A DNA stretch of 64,000 nucleotides from Methylobacterium tardum (GCF_023546765.1 NZ_CP097484.1:4595501-4659500), one strand, 5' to 3'. Positions 48,614 to 56,912 are shown, counted from the first letter of the stretch. Notes: a model not told the origin generated them from the sequence alone. Translations and numbers: made by a program.

Positions 48614-49693
48614 ATGGTTCGGTTTTCGGCGCCCAGGCTCTCGCTTCGCCTGGGGATGCGCACGCTTGCGAGCTTCGCCGCGCCGCCGTTGCTCCTCCTG
48701 GCTGGGACAGGCTCGGCCAGCGCACACGTGAAGTGGTTCTGCACCTACGACGTCGCCGGGCAGCCGCGCGGCCTCGAACAGGTGCTCTGCACCGACTTCG
48801 AGTGGCTAACCGGCCTCGCCCTGGTCTGCCTGATGGTCGGCTGCCTGGCCGAGGGTACCCCACTCGGGACGGCTTTGCTCAACGCTCTGGATCGCGTCAC
48901 TTCCCGCATCCGCACGGACACCGAACTGCTGGTCCGCTGCACGCTGGGCTTCTTCCTGGTCTCGCTATGGGGGCTCGGCGGCATAATCCTGACGCCTGAG
49001 TTGAAAACCGACGCCAGCTGGATCTCCTGGCTGCAGCTCGCCATGGCCACCTGCCTGATCTGGCGCCGGACCATGCCGCTCACCGGCCTCGGCATCGCCT
49101 TCCTCTACGGGTTCGCCACAGCCCAGTACGGCTTCTTCCACCTGGCCGACTATCCCGTGTTCCTCGGCGTGGCCGCCTACCTCGTCCTGAGCGGCCTCGG
49201 CATCAGCCCGCTCGGCCTGCGTCCACTCGACCTCGTGCGCTATGCCGCTGCCGTCACGCTGATGTGGGCGTCCGTGGAGAAGTGGGCCTACCCAGAATGG
49301 ACCGCCCCGTTGCTGGCCGCCAAGCCGCAGATGACCATGGGCGCCTCGCCCGAGTTGTTCATGCAGTCGGCAGGCGTGATCGAGTTCACTCTCGCCTTCT
49401 CGCTGATCTGGACGCCGCTGGTGCGGCGCGTGGCGGCGCTGATCCTGACGGGGATCTTCATCTCGGCCGTGTTCGAGTTCGGCAAGGTGGACGCGATCGG
49501 ACACTCTGGCATCATCGTCGTACTGCTCGGGATTGCCGCTGATGACGCCCGGCGTGCCGTGCGGATCCGCGACGTCGTGGCTGCGCCGGCTTGGTTCGGA
49601 GGTGCGCTGGCGGCCTTCCTGGCGCTTTACTATCTCGGCCACGAGGTCCTGTTCGGGACCGCGATCATACAGGGCAGCTGGCCGGTGATCTGA
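48614..49693 (+). CDS. Exported-start integral membrane protein
   Basis: 359 aa from the ATG at 48614 (GAGG upstream); 48551 is an alternative start. A signal-like segment (LASFAAPPLLLLAGTGSASA) leads to HVKWFCTYDVAGQPRGLEQV, then about nine membrane spans. Regions such as GMGxxxF-like VEKWAYPEWTAPLLAAKPQM recall DoxX-type membrane proteins. It is followed by a convergent cupredoxin gene. A role in metal or redox handling is a guess. Confidence 0.65.
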   Translation: MVRFSAPRLSLRLGMRTLASFAAPPLLLLAGTGSASAHVKWFCTYDVAGQPRGLEQVLCTDFEWLTGLALVCLMVGCLAEGTPLGTALLNALDRVTSRIRTDTELLVRCTLGFFLVSLWGLGGIILTPELKTDASWISWLQLAMATCLIWRRTMPLTGLGIAFLYGFATAQYGFFHLADYPVFLGVAAYLVLSGLGISPLGLRPLDLVRYAAAVTLMWASVEKWAYPEWTAPLLAAKPQMTMGASPELFMQSAGVIEFTLAFSLIWTPLVRRVAALILTGIFISAVFEFGKVDAIGHSGIIVVLLGIAADDARRAVRIRDVVAAPAWFGGALAAFLALYYLGHEVLFGTAIIQGSWPVI

Positions 49694-49721
49694 AGGGACC
49701 GCGCTGACGGCAGTGCCCATG

Positions 49722-50081
49722 TCACTGAACGTGGATGGTGAGCTTCATCTTCGGGTGGATGCCGCACTGAATGATGAAGTCGCCGGGCTCCTTGAGCGTC
49801 AGGGTCGCGTGCTTGCCGGGCTCCTGGTCGCCGGCATCGAACGCGAACCTGTCCGCCTCAATGAAGGCGTGGTGGACGGAGTTATCGTCGCCGTTGACGA
49901 GGGTGATGGTGTCACCCTTACGCAGGAACAGGTCGGTGGGATCGTAGTGCCGGCCCTTCTGCAGCACGATGCTGATGGCGCTGGAGAGGCTGGCTTGAGC
50001 TGACCCGAGTGCCAGCAACGCTGCCACAAGCGCGATGGGGGTGCCGCGGAGAAGCGAGCAGCGCAGATTGTAAATGGACAC
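49722..50081 (-). CDS. Cupredoxin (blue copper protein, methylamine-utilisation-like)
   Basis: 119 aa. A signal peptide (IALVAALLALGSAQASL) is followed by a plastocyanin-like fold. Copper ligands are His in SVHHAFIE, then Cys, His and Met in QCGIHPKMKLTIHV (C-x2-H-x2-M spacing). The N-terminal strand is HYDPTDLFLRKGDTITLVNG. Periplasmic electron carrier or copper-binding protein. It is convergent with the membrane protein gene, with 28 bp between them. Confidence 0.85.
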   Translation of the reverse strand: MSIYNLRCSLLRGTPIALVAALLALGSAQASLSSAISIVLQKGRHYDPTDLFLRKGDTITLVNGDDNSVHHAFIEADRFAFDAGDQEPGKHATLTLKEPGDFIIQCGIHPKMKLTIHVQ

Positions 50082-50192
50082 AAATGCAACTTCTATAAAT
50101 CAGCTAATCTGGATCTGAATGTAGCATTGATCGGCTGCCCATAGCCTAACTTGGATCGATATGGTCCCGTAATTCTACTCCTGCTTCGCACA

Positions 50193-50351
50193 TCATCTGC
50201 GATATGGATTGCATCTGCGATATGCCCGCAACCAATTGTTCATGAATGAGGATCCTGGCGCCGTGCGTCGGGCTTGGTTCCGGCGCAGGAGATCCAGCCG
50301 GATCACCGCACGGGGTCCGTACTGCGGCATGAGGATGAAGGCGGTGTTCAT
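50193..50351 (-). pseudogene. PrtN/pyocin-activator-like N-terminal fragment
   Basis: MNTAFILMPQYGPRAVIRLD then LLRR follows the PrtN family start (MNTxFxLMAQYxxxAVIPLD) for about 20 residues and then loses it. A second similar start, NIAFILTAQ, lies at about 52331-52350 on the same strand. Both look like truncated copies; the limits of this one are uncertain. Confidence 0.4.
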
Positions 50352-50503
50352 GGCGTTCTCCGCGAGGGTTACCCGCTGATGCAACCTGCTCGGAGACGGC
50401 TCCGATCTCCACCTCACCTGAAGGCTCCGGCCGCGTAACAAAGGTGGGATCGTTGGCCCTCTGGCCACTGTTATAAGATGAGGGAAATGGCGGAGAGTTG
50501 GCT

Positions 50504-50860
50504 GTGAGGTTCAAGACAAGCTTAGCGGTTACCGCTCTTGTCGCCGGGCTGGTAGGACCGGCTCCTGCTTGGGCTTGGACTTCACCAGGCTGCACCAATC
50601 TCCCGGAATATGAGCGAGCCCTCGGCGCTCTCCAGGGTATGTCGAGCGCCTGCGATATGAGCATCGAAAAGGCGAATAGGATCGTAGCCGCTCAAGGATA
50701 TAGACCCGGAGGATTGTTCGGTGCGCTCTTGAGCGGCCCGACCCAGCCGGTATCTGAAGCGGTTCCGATCTCGGGCTACTCCCAGAGCTGCGCACCCCAA
50801 CCGTACCACCGCCGCGCTCACCGCAGCGCCGCTCATAGCGGCGAAGCCGTCATTCGCTGA
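50504..50860 (+). CDS. Exported small Cys-containing protein
   Basis: 118 aa from the GTG at 50504 with GGAG upstream. The signal peptide (TSLAVTALVAGLVGPAPAWA) is followed by SPGCTNLPEYERALGALQGM, SSACDMSIEKANRIVAAQGY and a His/Arg-rich end. Three Cys. No family known. Confidence 0.55.
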   Translation: MRFKTSLAVTALVAGLVGPAPAWAWTSPGCTNLPEYERALGALQGMSSACDMSIEKANRIVAAQGYRPGGLFGALLSGPTQPVSEAVPISGYSQSCAPQPYHRRAHRSAAHSGEAVIR

Positions 50861-51142
50861 ACTGCACCCGCTTGAGCAGCATGGCCACATGCACGCCCGC
50901 ATCGGAGCGTTGTAGGCCGAGCGGATGCGGCATCGTCGGACACAGATGGCCTGATATCTCGACAGCCCGCCTAGCGCCCGCCATTTTTGAGCTCATACTT
51001 GCGCAGCACGGCCAGACCTACGGTCCGCAGGAGGAGCCGGCGCCCCGGAGCGGTTGATGAGCATCGGCGGACGGCTTTGCGACCGTCAGCTGCCGGGATA
51101 GCTTGACCGTCCAGCCCCGCTTCGGGCTCGGAGACGCTCCTT

Positions 51143-51631
51143 ATGTCCCGCCCCCTGCTGTCTACCACTCTCCTCGCCCTCGGCTTGGGCGCCCTCGCTA
51201 CGCCTGCCGCAGCCCTGTCCACCAAGGACTGCTCGGTAAAGTACCAAGCCGCCAAGCAGGCCGGGACGCTGAACGGCCAGAAGTGGAACGACTTCCGCAA
51301 GGCTGAGTGTGGTGCCCCGCCGGATGCGGCGACCTCCACGGTGCCGAACCCCTTGGCGCCGAGCGCCGCGAAGCCTGCCGCTCCGACCCCAACCCCAAAC
51401 ACGACATCCGCGCGACCGACAGCTGCTCCAGTGCCGTCCGCGGTCGGCACAGCTGCATACCCGTCCGCCGTCGATCCGAAGTACGCCAAGGAGTCAGCCG
51501 GCAAGGCGCGGATGCACACCTGCCTGGACAGCTACAACGCCGCCAAGGTGGCCGGCACTCTCGGCGATGCTAAATGGATCCAGAAGGGCGGCGGCTATTA
51601 CAGCGTGTGCAACAAGCGCCTAAAGGGCTGA
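51143..51631 (+). CDS. Exported protein with two PsiF-like repeats
   Basis: 162 aa. A signal peptide (LSTTLLALGLGALATPAAA) precedes repeat one, KDCSVKYQAAKQAGTLNGQK then WNDFRKAEC. A Pro/Thr/Ala linker of about 60 residues follows, then repeat two, HTCLDSYNAAKVAGTLGDAK then WIQ...YSVCNKRL. Both repeats have the C-x3-Y-x-AAK-x-AGTL-G-x-KW pattern of PsiF-type periplasmic repeats. Function unknown; PsiF in E. coli is phosphate-starvation inducible. Confidence 0.7.
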   Translation: MSRPLLSTTLLALGLGALATPAAALSTKDCSVKYQAAKQAGTLNGQKWNDFRKAECGAPPDAATSTVPNPLAPSAAKPAAPTPTPNTTSARPTAAPVPSAVGTAAYPSAVDPKYAKESAGKARMHTCLDSYNAAKVAGTLGDAKWIQKGGGYYSVCNKRLKG

Positions 51632-51672
51632 GGCTCAGTCTAGCCCACCGCGGCGACGCGGAGCCGTCCGAG

Positions 51673-52002
51673 CTAGCAACAGGTGTTGCTGGCGGAGACC
51701 CAGCACCCCACGCCGCGGTGATGTGAGCACGTGCCCTGCCGGTGCTGACTGAAGCTCCAGCCGCCATCGCGGCAGCGCGCGGTCGCCTCCGGCGGCTTGG
51801 CGCAACCGGACCCCTTTGGTTGCTCCGGGCGCGGGACCTCGCAACCATCCCGGTTCGTGTAGGTGCCCTGCGAAAGCTCCTCCGGCGGGAACAGCTTGCA
51901 CGACCCGCGCGCTGAGGCCTCGCTCGATATGTTGAGCAGCGCGGCGAGCACGACGAGGGCGAGGATTAGAACCGGCGTCCGTCTACGATCGCGCAAGGTC
52001 AT
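51673..52002 (-). CDS. DUF3761-family exported protein
   Basis: 109 aa from the ATG at 52002. An N-terminal hydrophobic signal (VLILALVVLAALLNISSEASA) leads to GTYTNRDGCEVPRPEQPKGS and TARCRDGGWSFSQHRQGTCS then HHRGVGCW, the hallmark DUF3761 string with conserved Cys and His. Small secreted proteins of unknown role. The next gene upstream is another small exported protein. Confidence 0.8.
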   Translation of the reverse strand: MTLRDRRRTPVLILALVVLAALLNISSEASARGSCKLFPPEELSQGTYTNRDGCEVPRPEQPKGSGCAKPPEATARCRDGGWSFSQHRQGTCSHHRGVGCWVSASNTCC

Positions 52003-52010
52003 GGGCGGTC

Positions 52011-52208
52011 TTAGTCGCGGAAGAAGTGACCGGCGACGTAGTGTCTGCCGCGGCGGTTTGTGCGCCATTCGGAACGCGGATGGCAGTGCTGCGGATGGCC
52101 GTGGCAGCCTCGGGCATTGAGCATGCCGGGTGTGGCGGAGGCAGGCACCGCTGCGAGCAGCAGAGGACCGGCGAGGGCGAACAGCATCGGTGGTATGGCA
52201 CGGGTCAA
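52011..52208 (-). CDS. Small exported His-rich protein
   Basis: 65 aa. The signal (MLFALAGPLLLAAVPASA) is followed by a mature part of about 40 residues, rich in His, Arg and Gly (ARGCHGHPQHCHPRSEWRTN, GRHYVAGHFF). Eight bp upstream of the DUF3761 gene, same strand. Possible metal binding. Confidence 0.6.
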   Translation of the reverse strand: MTRAIPPMLFALAGPLLLAAVPASATPGMLNARGCHGHPQHCHPRSEWRTNRRGRHYVAGHFFRD

Positions 52209-52693
52209 GATGCAGCCTCCAGTTGAGAGGTGCAGCCTAATTGAGCCTGGCGTTAAAGCGAGTGGCGATTGTTGGAACCTGATCTTAAGCCTACCGGAAC
52301 ACCGTGCCGCCTGTGATCGCGTGTCTGCGCCGTGAGGATGAAGGCGATGTTCACGGCGTCCTCTGGGAGGCTCGGTGACCCCGCTTCCGCATGATGTTCG
52401 CTGCTGCGAGCCGACCGTGTGCCTGCTTCGTCGAGGATCCGTTTGGCCCTCTCCGAACGCCTCTACCGCGATGATGAGGCCTTCGAGCGTTCGCGGGAGC
52501 GGGTGCGGCTAAGCCGAAGCTCTGGCAGCTCGGGCGGATCTGCCGCCGTTGGCAGCAATACGGTGAGGCTCGACGCAACCGCCAACTTGGCGACTTACGC
52601 AGAAGATCGCGTCGATCTGACAGGAAGGCCGCCAACAACGGGGTTCCTCAGATCGCGGCGAAGTAGACCTCGGGTCCGCCAATCTGGCGATAG
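52209..52693. other. Interval before the hairpin array; no firm gene
   Basis: Open frames occur in several phases but none has a good start or recognisable motif. A minus-strand string, RTLEGLIIAVEAFGEG near 52440-52500, and a PrtN-like start near 52350 look like scraps of broken genes. Confidence 0.35.
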
Positions 52694-53322
52694 CATCCAC
52701 GCCCGCCCTGGAAATCTGGAGGGTGAGGCGGGCGTGGAGGTCGGGAGGAAGTCCGACCCCTGGAAGGTACGCCTCGACTAAACCGCCGCTACAACATGAG
52801 CTGAATTTCTGCCGCCAGTCACCCGGTGTTCGCCAGCTGACGAAGGCACCCACGCCCGCTGACCTATCGTCGTAGGGGGCCAACGGCGATCACCGCGGGC
52901 GTGGGCCGCCGAGAACCCCCATCCGAGTCCCGACGGAGGGAAACTAATCTGGATGAGCTGCCTCGGCTTGATCGAACAGGACATTCCACGCTCGCCCGGT
53001 GAGCCTGGGGGGTGGGCCGAAGGGCGAGCGTGGACGGCCGATTGCCCCCATCAAGCCCCGACACGGACAAGCTAATCCGGATTAGCTGGCTTCAACTTGA
53101 TCAATGTGGGCATCCACGCCCGCCCGGGTGAGTTTGAGGAGCACACGAGGGACGAGCGTGGAGGGTCGGCAAAAGCCGGCTCAACAGCGATACTACCGTC
53201 CGGTCGGTAGGTTCAATTATTGTTTAAAATCCTAGTTACACCCGCGAGTGGATACGCAAATTAGCATCCACGCCCGCGCTTGCAGCTTGAGGGGCACACC
53301 AGATGCGGGCGTGGAGGTCGAC
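52694..53322. repeat. Tandem array of five long-arm hairpins (CCACGCCCGC family)
   Basis: Inverted pairs: 52696-52707/52727-52738 (TCCACGCCCGCC, perfect), 52849-52859/52895-52905 (CCCACGCCCGC), 52985-52997/53022-53034 (TCCACGCTCGCCC), 53113-53125/53149-53162 (imperfect) and 53267-53277/53305-53315 (TCCACGCCCGC). Starts are 153, 136, 128 and 154 bp apart, loops 19-35 nt and different. Arms are kept complementary even where bases differ (copy 3). A second small stem often follows (for example GTCGGC-AAAA-GCCGGC after copy 4). No ORF spans the array. It may encode structured RNAs or be protein-binding DNA hairpins. Confidence 0.85.
53071..53086. repeat. 16-bp perfect palindrome between hairpins 3 and 4
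   Basis: GCTAATCCGGATTAGC. The matching place between hairpins 2 and 3 has ACTAATCTGGATGAGC, a decayed form, followed in both cases by CTTGATC or ACTTGATC. So the array has a second repeated unit between the large hairpins. Confidence 0.7.
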
Positions 53323-53424
53323 TGCAGTCAACGAGCGCGTAATGTTGTATTCAATCTAAGCGTTCGATCACGTTTTCGTGTCAATGGAGAGCGTCGCTCG
53401 CGCATTCAGTTCGAGCGGCAACGC

Positions 53425-53583
53425 TCACCGGAACAACGGTAAGCAGACGCCTACGATGCCGAGCCCTAGGACGACCAAACTACCGCCTGCGCTCTCCATC
53501 ACCGCCTGCTGAGCAGGCCGATCTGGAGCAAGGCCAGCGAGCGTCACGCCCGCGATGAGACAGATCAGGCTCAGGATGACCAC
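53425..53583 (-). CDS. 52-aa two-span membrane protein (PLFR family, copy 1)
   Basis: GTG start. Spans VILSLICLIAGVTLAGLAP and GGSLVVLGLGIVGVCLPLFR, joined by RPAQQAVMESA. It aligns end to end with the next protein (53692-53853), sharing the last five residues PLFR plus stop and the ESxGG hinge. Confidence 0.6.
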   Translation of the reverse strand: MVILSLICLIAGVTLAGLAPDRPAQQAVMESAGGSLVVLGLGIVGVCLPLFR

Positions 53584-53649
53584 GGTAGAGGTTCAAGCGC
53601 CCATGGCGGGCGCCCTTTAGCAAGGCCAGAACCCCACCCTGGCTCGCCT

Positions 53650-53680
53650 CTCACGAGCGCCGCTCGCGCATCCGGTGCGG
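53650..53680. repeat. Island repeat C, copy 1
   Basis: Begins CTCACGAGCGCCGCTCGCGC and ends ATCCGGTGCGG. Near-identical copies at 54345-54375 and a shorter one at 54031-54052. GAGCG/CGCTC can pair. Intergenic. Confidence 0.65.
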
Positions 53681-53691
53681 GCAATCTCTTT

Positions 53692-53853
53692 CTATCGGAA
53701 AAGTGGAATGCACAGTCCAATCAATCCGAGAGCTGCCACCAGCAAAATTCCACCAATGCTTTCCCGTAGCGCCCGTTTGCCCGGATTTTTGGTCGCCAAA
53801 TGAGAATACGTCACGCCAAGAACGAGACACGACAATATGATAATAAGCATCAT
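53692..53853 (-). CDS. 53-aa two-span membrane protein (PLFR family, copy 2)
   Basis: From the ATG at 53853 (12 codons further upstream is also open). MMLIIILSCLVLGVTYSHLA, then KRALRESIGG and ILLVAALGLIGLCIPLFR. Very AT-rich compared with its paralogue, so recently acquired or diverged. Confidence 0.65.
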   Translation of the reverse strand: MMLIIILSCLVLGVTYSHLATKNPGKRALRESIGGILLVAALGLIGLCIPLFR

Positions 53854-54030
53854 TGGTCTATATATAATACACAAGACCAATAATTGCAAATTTGATCAAC
53901 TAGAATGTCAGTTAACCTAATCGACGGTGATGCCGTTGCTCAAAAAATGACACGCCAGCCGATCCAAAAACTGCTCCATGTTGCAATGTCGACAACCAAC
54001 TGGCCGACGGTTTTGGGGCCTCTAACAAAA

Positions 54031-54052
54031 GCTGCTCGCGCACCCGGTGCGG
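54031..54052. repeat. Island repeat C, copy 2 (short)
   Basis: GCTGCTCGCGCACCCGGTGC then GG, one mismatch from the core of the other two copies. Confidence 0.55.
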
Positions 54053-54077
54053 CCTGCGAGCTGCAATCACAGGAAGG

Positions 54078-54209
54078 CTATGAGATCCAGCCGAGGACTG
54101 TGACCAAGTGGTCAGCCTGGGCTCGGGTCAGGCCGGAAGCGATAGAGGCGCCGTTGCGACAGACCGCATAGGTCCCGTCGGCGGACACACGAATTTTGAT
54201 GGAGGCCAT
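54078..54209 (-). CDS. 43-aa small hypothetical protein
   Basis: MASIKIRVSADGTYAVCRNG then ASIASGLTRAQADHLVTVLG. One beta hairpin plus a helix. It looks like a complete mini-domain with typical island codon use. Start upstream signal weak. Confidence 0.45.
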   Translation of the reverse strand: MASIKIRVSADGTYAVCRNGASIASGLTRAQADHLVTVLGWIS

Positions 54210-54225
54210 GGCGCTGAACCCGCGA

Positions 54226-54438
54226 TCATGTCGCGGCCGATTTTGAAGGCTCAAGGCGAGCGGGCTGGGATGTGGTCTCGGCCTCAAGGCGATGGAATGC
54301 GGCGGACAGCCTCAGGGCGTGGAGTTCGCTCAGACCTAGGCACGCCCTCACGAACGCCGCTCGCGCATCCGGTGCGGTAAAAACAGAGCGGCCGGAAATT
54401 GCGCTCACGCGGACGATGATGCTGGCCCAAGGTCTCAT
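54226..54438 (-). CDS. Weakly supported small ORF
   Basis: 70 aa. Contains APDARAAFVRACLGLSELHA then LRLSAAFHRLEAETTS, plausible helices. No start signal or family. Overlaps repeat C copy 3 in its middle, which weakens the case. Confidence 0.25.
   Translation of the reverse strand: MRPWASIIVRVSAISGRSVFTAPDARAAFVRACLGLSELHALRLSAAFHRLEAETTSQPARLEPSKSAAT
54345..54375. repeat. Island repeat C, copy 3
   Basis: CTCACGAACGCCGCTCGCGC then ATCCGGTGCGG, one base different from copy 1 at 53650. Confidence 0.65.
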
Positions 54439-54482
54439 CCGTGCGCCTCGACACCCATCGTGACGTTCGCCATCCTAGAAAC

Positions 54483-54968
54483 ATGCTTGAGCAGCAGGAT
54501 CAGACCTACGACTCGGAGAAGAGGCCAGCTTCACAGAAGGGCTTGGCTCAGCACGCTCGATCTCTCGCCCTCGGTCGCCTTTACGTTACCCACTGCGTGC
54601 TGGCCATTTTCGCGCTCGCGAACTGCAATGCGGTCGCTGGACCGACCAAAGCGCCTGAGGCTGCGCTACCTCAAGATGCTGCTCGCCTTGACCAAGCCGC
54701 ACGGATGATCGTCCGCGTGACCCTTATCGGCCGCAACTGCGCGCCGTTCTACGCTGTCGATCAAGCCCAACTGCAGGAGATCGCAACCTCAATCTTCTCG
54801 CAGTCGCTCAACCGCTTCGGCCAGGACCGGCTGCTAAAGGCAATGAATGTCGCCGAGACTGAAGACACAGCGGCGCTCCGCGAGAGCGGTGCCGCTTTCT
54901 GGTGTCCTCTCCAGCGCGCCTACCTCAACAGCCTAAGAATGCCAGGCCTGATCGGGAAACAGCGGTAA
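54483..54968 (+). CDS. Hypothetical protein with an internal export-like segment
   Basis: 161 aa from the ATG at 54483. After 35 polar residues comes a hydrophobic stretch (VTHCVLAIFALANCNAVAG), perhaps a late signal or anchor, then RMIVRVTLIGRNCAPFYAVD and FSQSLNRFGQDRLLKAMNVA with Cys at both ends (FWCPLQRAYL). Not recognised. Confidence 0.5.
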   Translation: MLEQQDQTYDSEKRPASQKGLAQHARSLALGRLYVTHCVLAIFALANCNAVAGPTKAPEAALPQDAARLDQAARMIVRVTLIGRNCAPFYAVDQAQLQEIATSIFSQSLNRFGQDRLLKAMNVAETEDTAALRESGAAFWCPLQRAYLNSLRMPGLIGKQR

Positions 54969-55033
54969 TGGTTCGGGCCATCCCAGCCGCTTTTGCGCAG
55001 CGCACCTGACGCTCGGAACCTGGCAGCAACTCC

Positions 55034-55552
55034 TCAGACGCCACGAACCCCCGCATCGCGCATCACCCCATAGAACCGGCTAGGATCGAACATCTGCCGC
55101 GCCTGCTCCAGCCCAATGGTCTGCGGCTTGTACGGCTTCGCCAGCTTCATCTCCGGCGCCTTCATCTGCTGCTGAGCCTTCACGGCGCCGAGCGCGTTGG
55201 CGACGTTGCCGTAGGAGTTGCTAGGCTGCGCGGGGAAACCGCTCGCCGTCAGGGGCTGCCCAGACAGCGATGCCACGTCCGGCGTTGGCGAGGACTGGCC
55301 CGGAACGGCCGACCCGAGGCCCTGGATGCCATTGAGCCCGAACCCACCCGCCTGTGCGGTTGAGCCCATTGAGGCCCCAAACGGCTGGGCGATGCCCGGC
55401 GAAATCTGTGACGGCGATTTCGGCGAGGCGCCTGTGCTCGGCAGTGCCTGTCCGCCCGCGAAGCTGTTGGCGTAGGCCTGCGTGGTCGCCAGCCGTGCCG
55501 CGTTCTCACCGCCGGATCGGTTGTAGCCCGCGAACTTCCAGGCATCCGCCAT
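55034..55552 (-). CDS. Hypothetical protein, possibly virion-type
   Basis: 172 aa from the ATG at 55552. MADAWKFAGYNRSGGENAAR leads to a 90-residue Gly/Ser/Pro/Gln-rich stretch, then a basic segment (KAPEMKLAKPYKPQT) and EQARQMFDPSRFYGVMRDAG. Gly/Ser-rich composition of this kind is seen in phage structural proteins, but no homology is claimed. Confidence 0.45.
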   Translation of the reverse strand: MADAWKFAGYNRSGGENAARLATTQAYANSFAGGQALPSTGASPKSPSQISPGIAQPFGASMGSTAQAGGFGLNGIQGLGSAVPGQSSPTPDVASLSGQPLTASGFPAQPSNSYGNVANALGAVKAQQQMKAPEMKLAKPYKPQTIGLEQARQMFDPSRFYGVMRDAGVRGV

Positions 55553-55666
55553 CAGACTCTCACGACTTTCGAGAGAGTAACGCATCAAAACCAGAAACGT
55601 AATACGCCAATACTTACGGGTTGAGTCTGCTTTGATTGAATTGTTTCCGAAAGCTACAGCTTTAGC

Positions 55667-56221
55667 TCATTTGTCCCATTCTTTTTTTATGAGTGGAGCG
55701 CGCTGGTTCTGGTCTGCATACGCCGTGATATTGGTAGGATCCAAAAGGATTGCGCCGAGACGCTCACCGGTATTTGCCGCGGTCCAAACCTCAAAGTCCT
55801 TTGGCTCAACCTTGTTTAGCGGGATTTCAAGGAGATTTGGTGGAGCCGGGAGAGCCCTATCAATAACTGCTTGTATAGCATAATGGGCGGCAACTCTGAC
55901 GCGGTCGTTTTCTAACCACTTCTCCCCGCCATGTTTTTCATACGTCATCAATATGCGAGTAGAGACATCCAATATTTCCTGAGATGGTCGTGAAATTCGA
56001 TCAAATCCGGTGATTTTATCAGACTCTCTATAGTCGATAACACTGCGAATTGCCTTCTCACCGACATCGCTTATTGAAAATCCAGCTGCATTCGCGGCGT
56101 CCGCGAGCGCATTATAGGTTCTGGAACTGACCCGGATCGTGATGTTGCGAAATTCGCCGTCAGGGATGTGCTCCCGAGGGGCCCGCTTGCGCCGCTTAAT
56201 CTCGTCTTCCTGATTTGCCAT
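55667..56221 (-). CDS. Ribbon-helix-helix-like putative regulator
   Basis: 184 aa. A basic start (IKRRKRAPREHIPDGEFRNI) leads to TIRVSSRTYNALADAANAAG then FSISDVGEKAIRSVIDY, a strand-helix-helix layout as in Arc/MetJ-type DNA-binding proteins. A 100-residue C-terminal domain of unknown type follows. Strikingly AT-rich for this genome. It is divergent from the excisionase operon, and a 23-bp palindrome lies between them, so it is a good candidate for its repressor. Confidence 0.55.
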   Translation of the reverse strand: MANQEDEIKRRKRAPREHIPDGEFRNITIRVSSRTYNALADAANAAGFSISDVGEKAIRSVIDYRESDKITGFDRISRPSQEILDVSTRILMTYEKHGGEKWLENDRVRVAAHYAIQAVIDRALPAPPNLLEIPLNKVEPKDFEVWTAANTGERLGAILLDPTNITAYADQNQRAPLIKKEWDK

Positions 56222-56365
56222 CGAACGCCCCGGTTTTGATGCGTTCTCACTGATATGATCGGAATAGCGCCCGTGACAAGTGGGTGTTTAGCGGCACATC
56301 TCGACGTTCGCCGGCCGATATCCATAGGCTCGGGCTTGACGTCGCCTTACGCGGTCCTAAGATGC

Positions 56366-56388
56366 CTATCACGAAAGTTTCGTGATAG
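56366..56388. promoter_or_regulatory. 23-bp operator-like palindrome upstream of the excision operon
   Basis: Arms CTATCACGAAA and TTTCGTGATAG around a single G. Perfect 11-bp arms, 21 bp before the start of the gene at 56409 and about 145 bp from the divergent RHH-like gene. Fits a repressor or LexA-like control site for the xis-int operon. Confidence 0.75.
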
Positions 56389-56408
56389 CGCTCGCAATAG
56401 GAGGCCGC

Positions 56409-56627
56409 ATGACCAGCGAAAATTCCGATCTGTACGGCGTGACTATTGAGATGGAGACGGCACGCCGCGCGCTGCGCATGGGCCGGGACAGCTTCGCCGC
56501 CGCCGTGAAGGCGGGCGAGATCCCAAGCGTGAAGGTTGGCAAACGCCACAAGATCCTAGGCGTGCCGTTTCGTCGGATGGTCGGCCTGCCTGAGCGGGCG
56601 CCCGTGGCCGAGGCTGTCGCCGCCTGA
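56409..56627 (+). CDS. Helix-turn-helix/excisionase-like small protein
   Basis: 72 aa; AGGAGG seven bases before the ATG. VTIEMETARRALRMGRDSFA then AAVKAGEIPSVKVGKRHKIL has the ALGV.R....VKAGEIPSVKxGKR pattern of AlpA/Xis-type winged helices. First gene of the run to the integrase. May activate or direct excision. Confidence 0.7.
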   Translation: MTSENSDLYGVTIEMETARRALRMGRDSFAAAVKAGEIPSVKVGKRHKILGVPFRRMVGLPERAPVAEAVAA

Positions 56628-56708
56628 CCCCGCAATCAGCGGGGTGCTCCCCCCGCTGGCCGGATCCATCCGCGCCGTGCCGGCCGGCGCTCAGACAGGA
56701 CCCCAGAG

Positions 56709-56912
56709 ATGAGAAACCCCGCGCATCGCGTTGGGGCGACGGCAGGGCTCTCGAATACAGCTGTGGCGGCTGGTACCGAGAGATCTACGGCGTCCCGGCC
56801 CTTCCGACAAGATCTATTCGTAGCCCGACGCTTCGGGATCCCGCCGGCCACCGCCGCGGTGATTGCCGAACTGGCCTTCCCCCAGATCGACACCTGGAGG
56901 GCCCGCGCATGA
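56709..56912 (+). CDS. Small hypothetical protein of the excision operon
   Basis: 67 aa. Polar N-terminus, then RQDLFVARRFGIPPATAAVI and AELAFPQIDTWRARA, similar to a degenerate helix-turn-helix. Overlaps the next gene by ATGA. Confidence 0.5.
   Translation: MRNPAHRVGATAGLSNTAVAAGTERSTASRPFRQDLFVARRFGIPPATAAVIAELAFPQIDTWRARA

Noticed and set aside
49722..50081. Cupredoxin as evidence of a methylamine-utilisation (mau) cluster
   Set aside because: No methylamine dehydrogenase or other mau genes nearby; only a single copper protein with a generic fold.
52694..53322. The hairpin array as a CRISPR array
   Set aside because: Unit spacing varies (128-154 bp), the repeated parts are two short arms around a variable loop, not one 25-40-bp repeat with equal spacers, and no cas gene is present.
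52694..53322. The hairpin array as integron attC sites
   Set aside because: No GTTRRRY core sites at the hairpin ends, no IntI-like integrase, and no gene between consecutive hairpins.
53905..54171. 88-codon plus-strand ORF downstream of the PLFR genes
   Set aside because: It contains repeat C in its middle and overlaps a better-looking 43-aa gene on the other strand.
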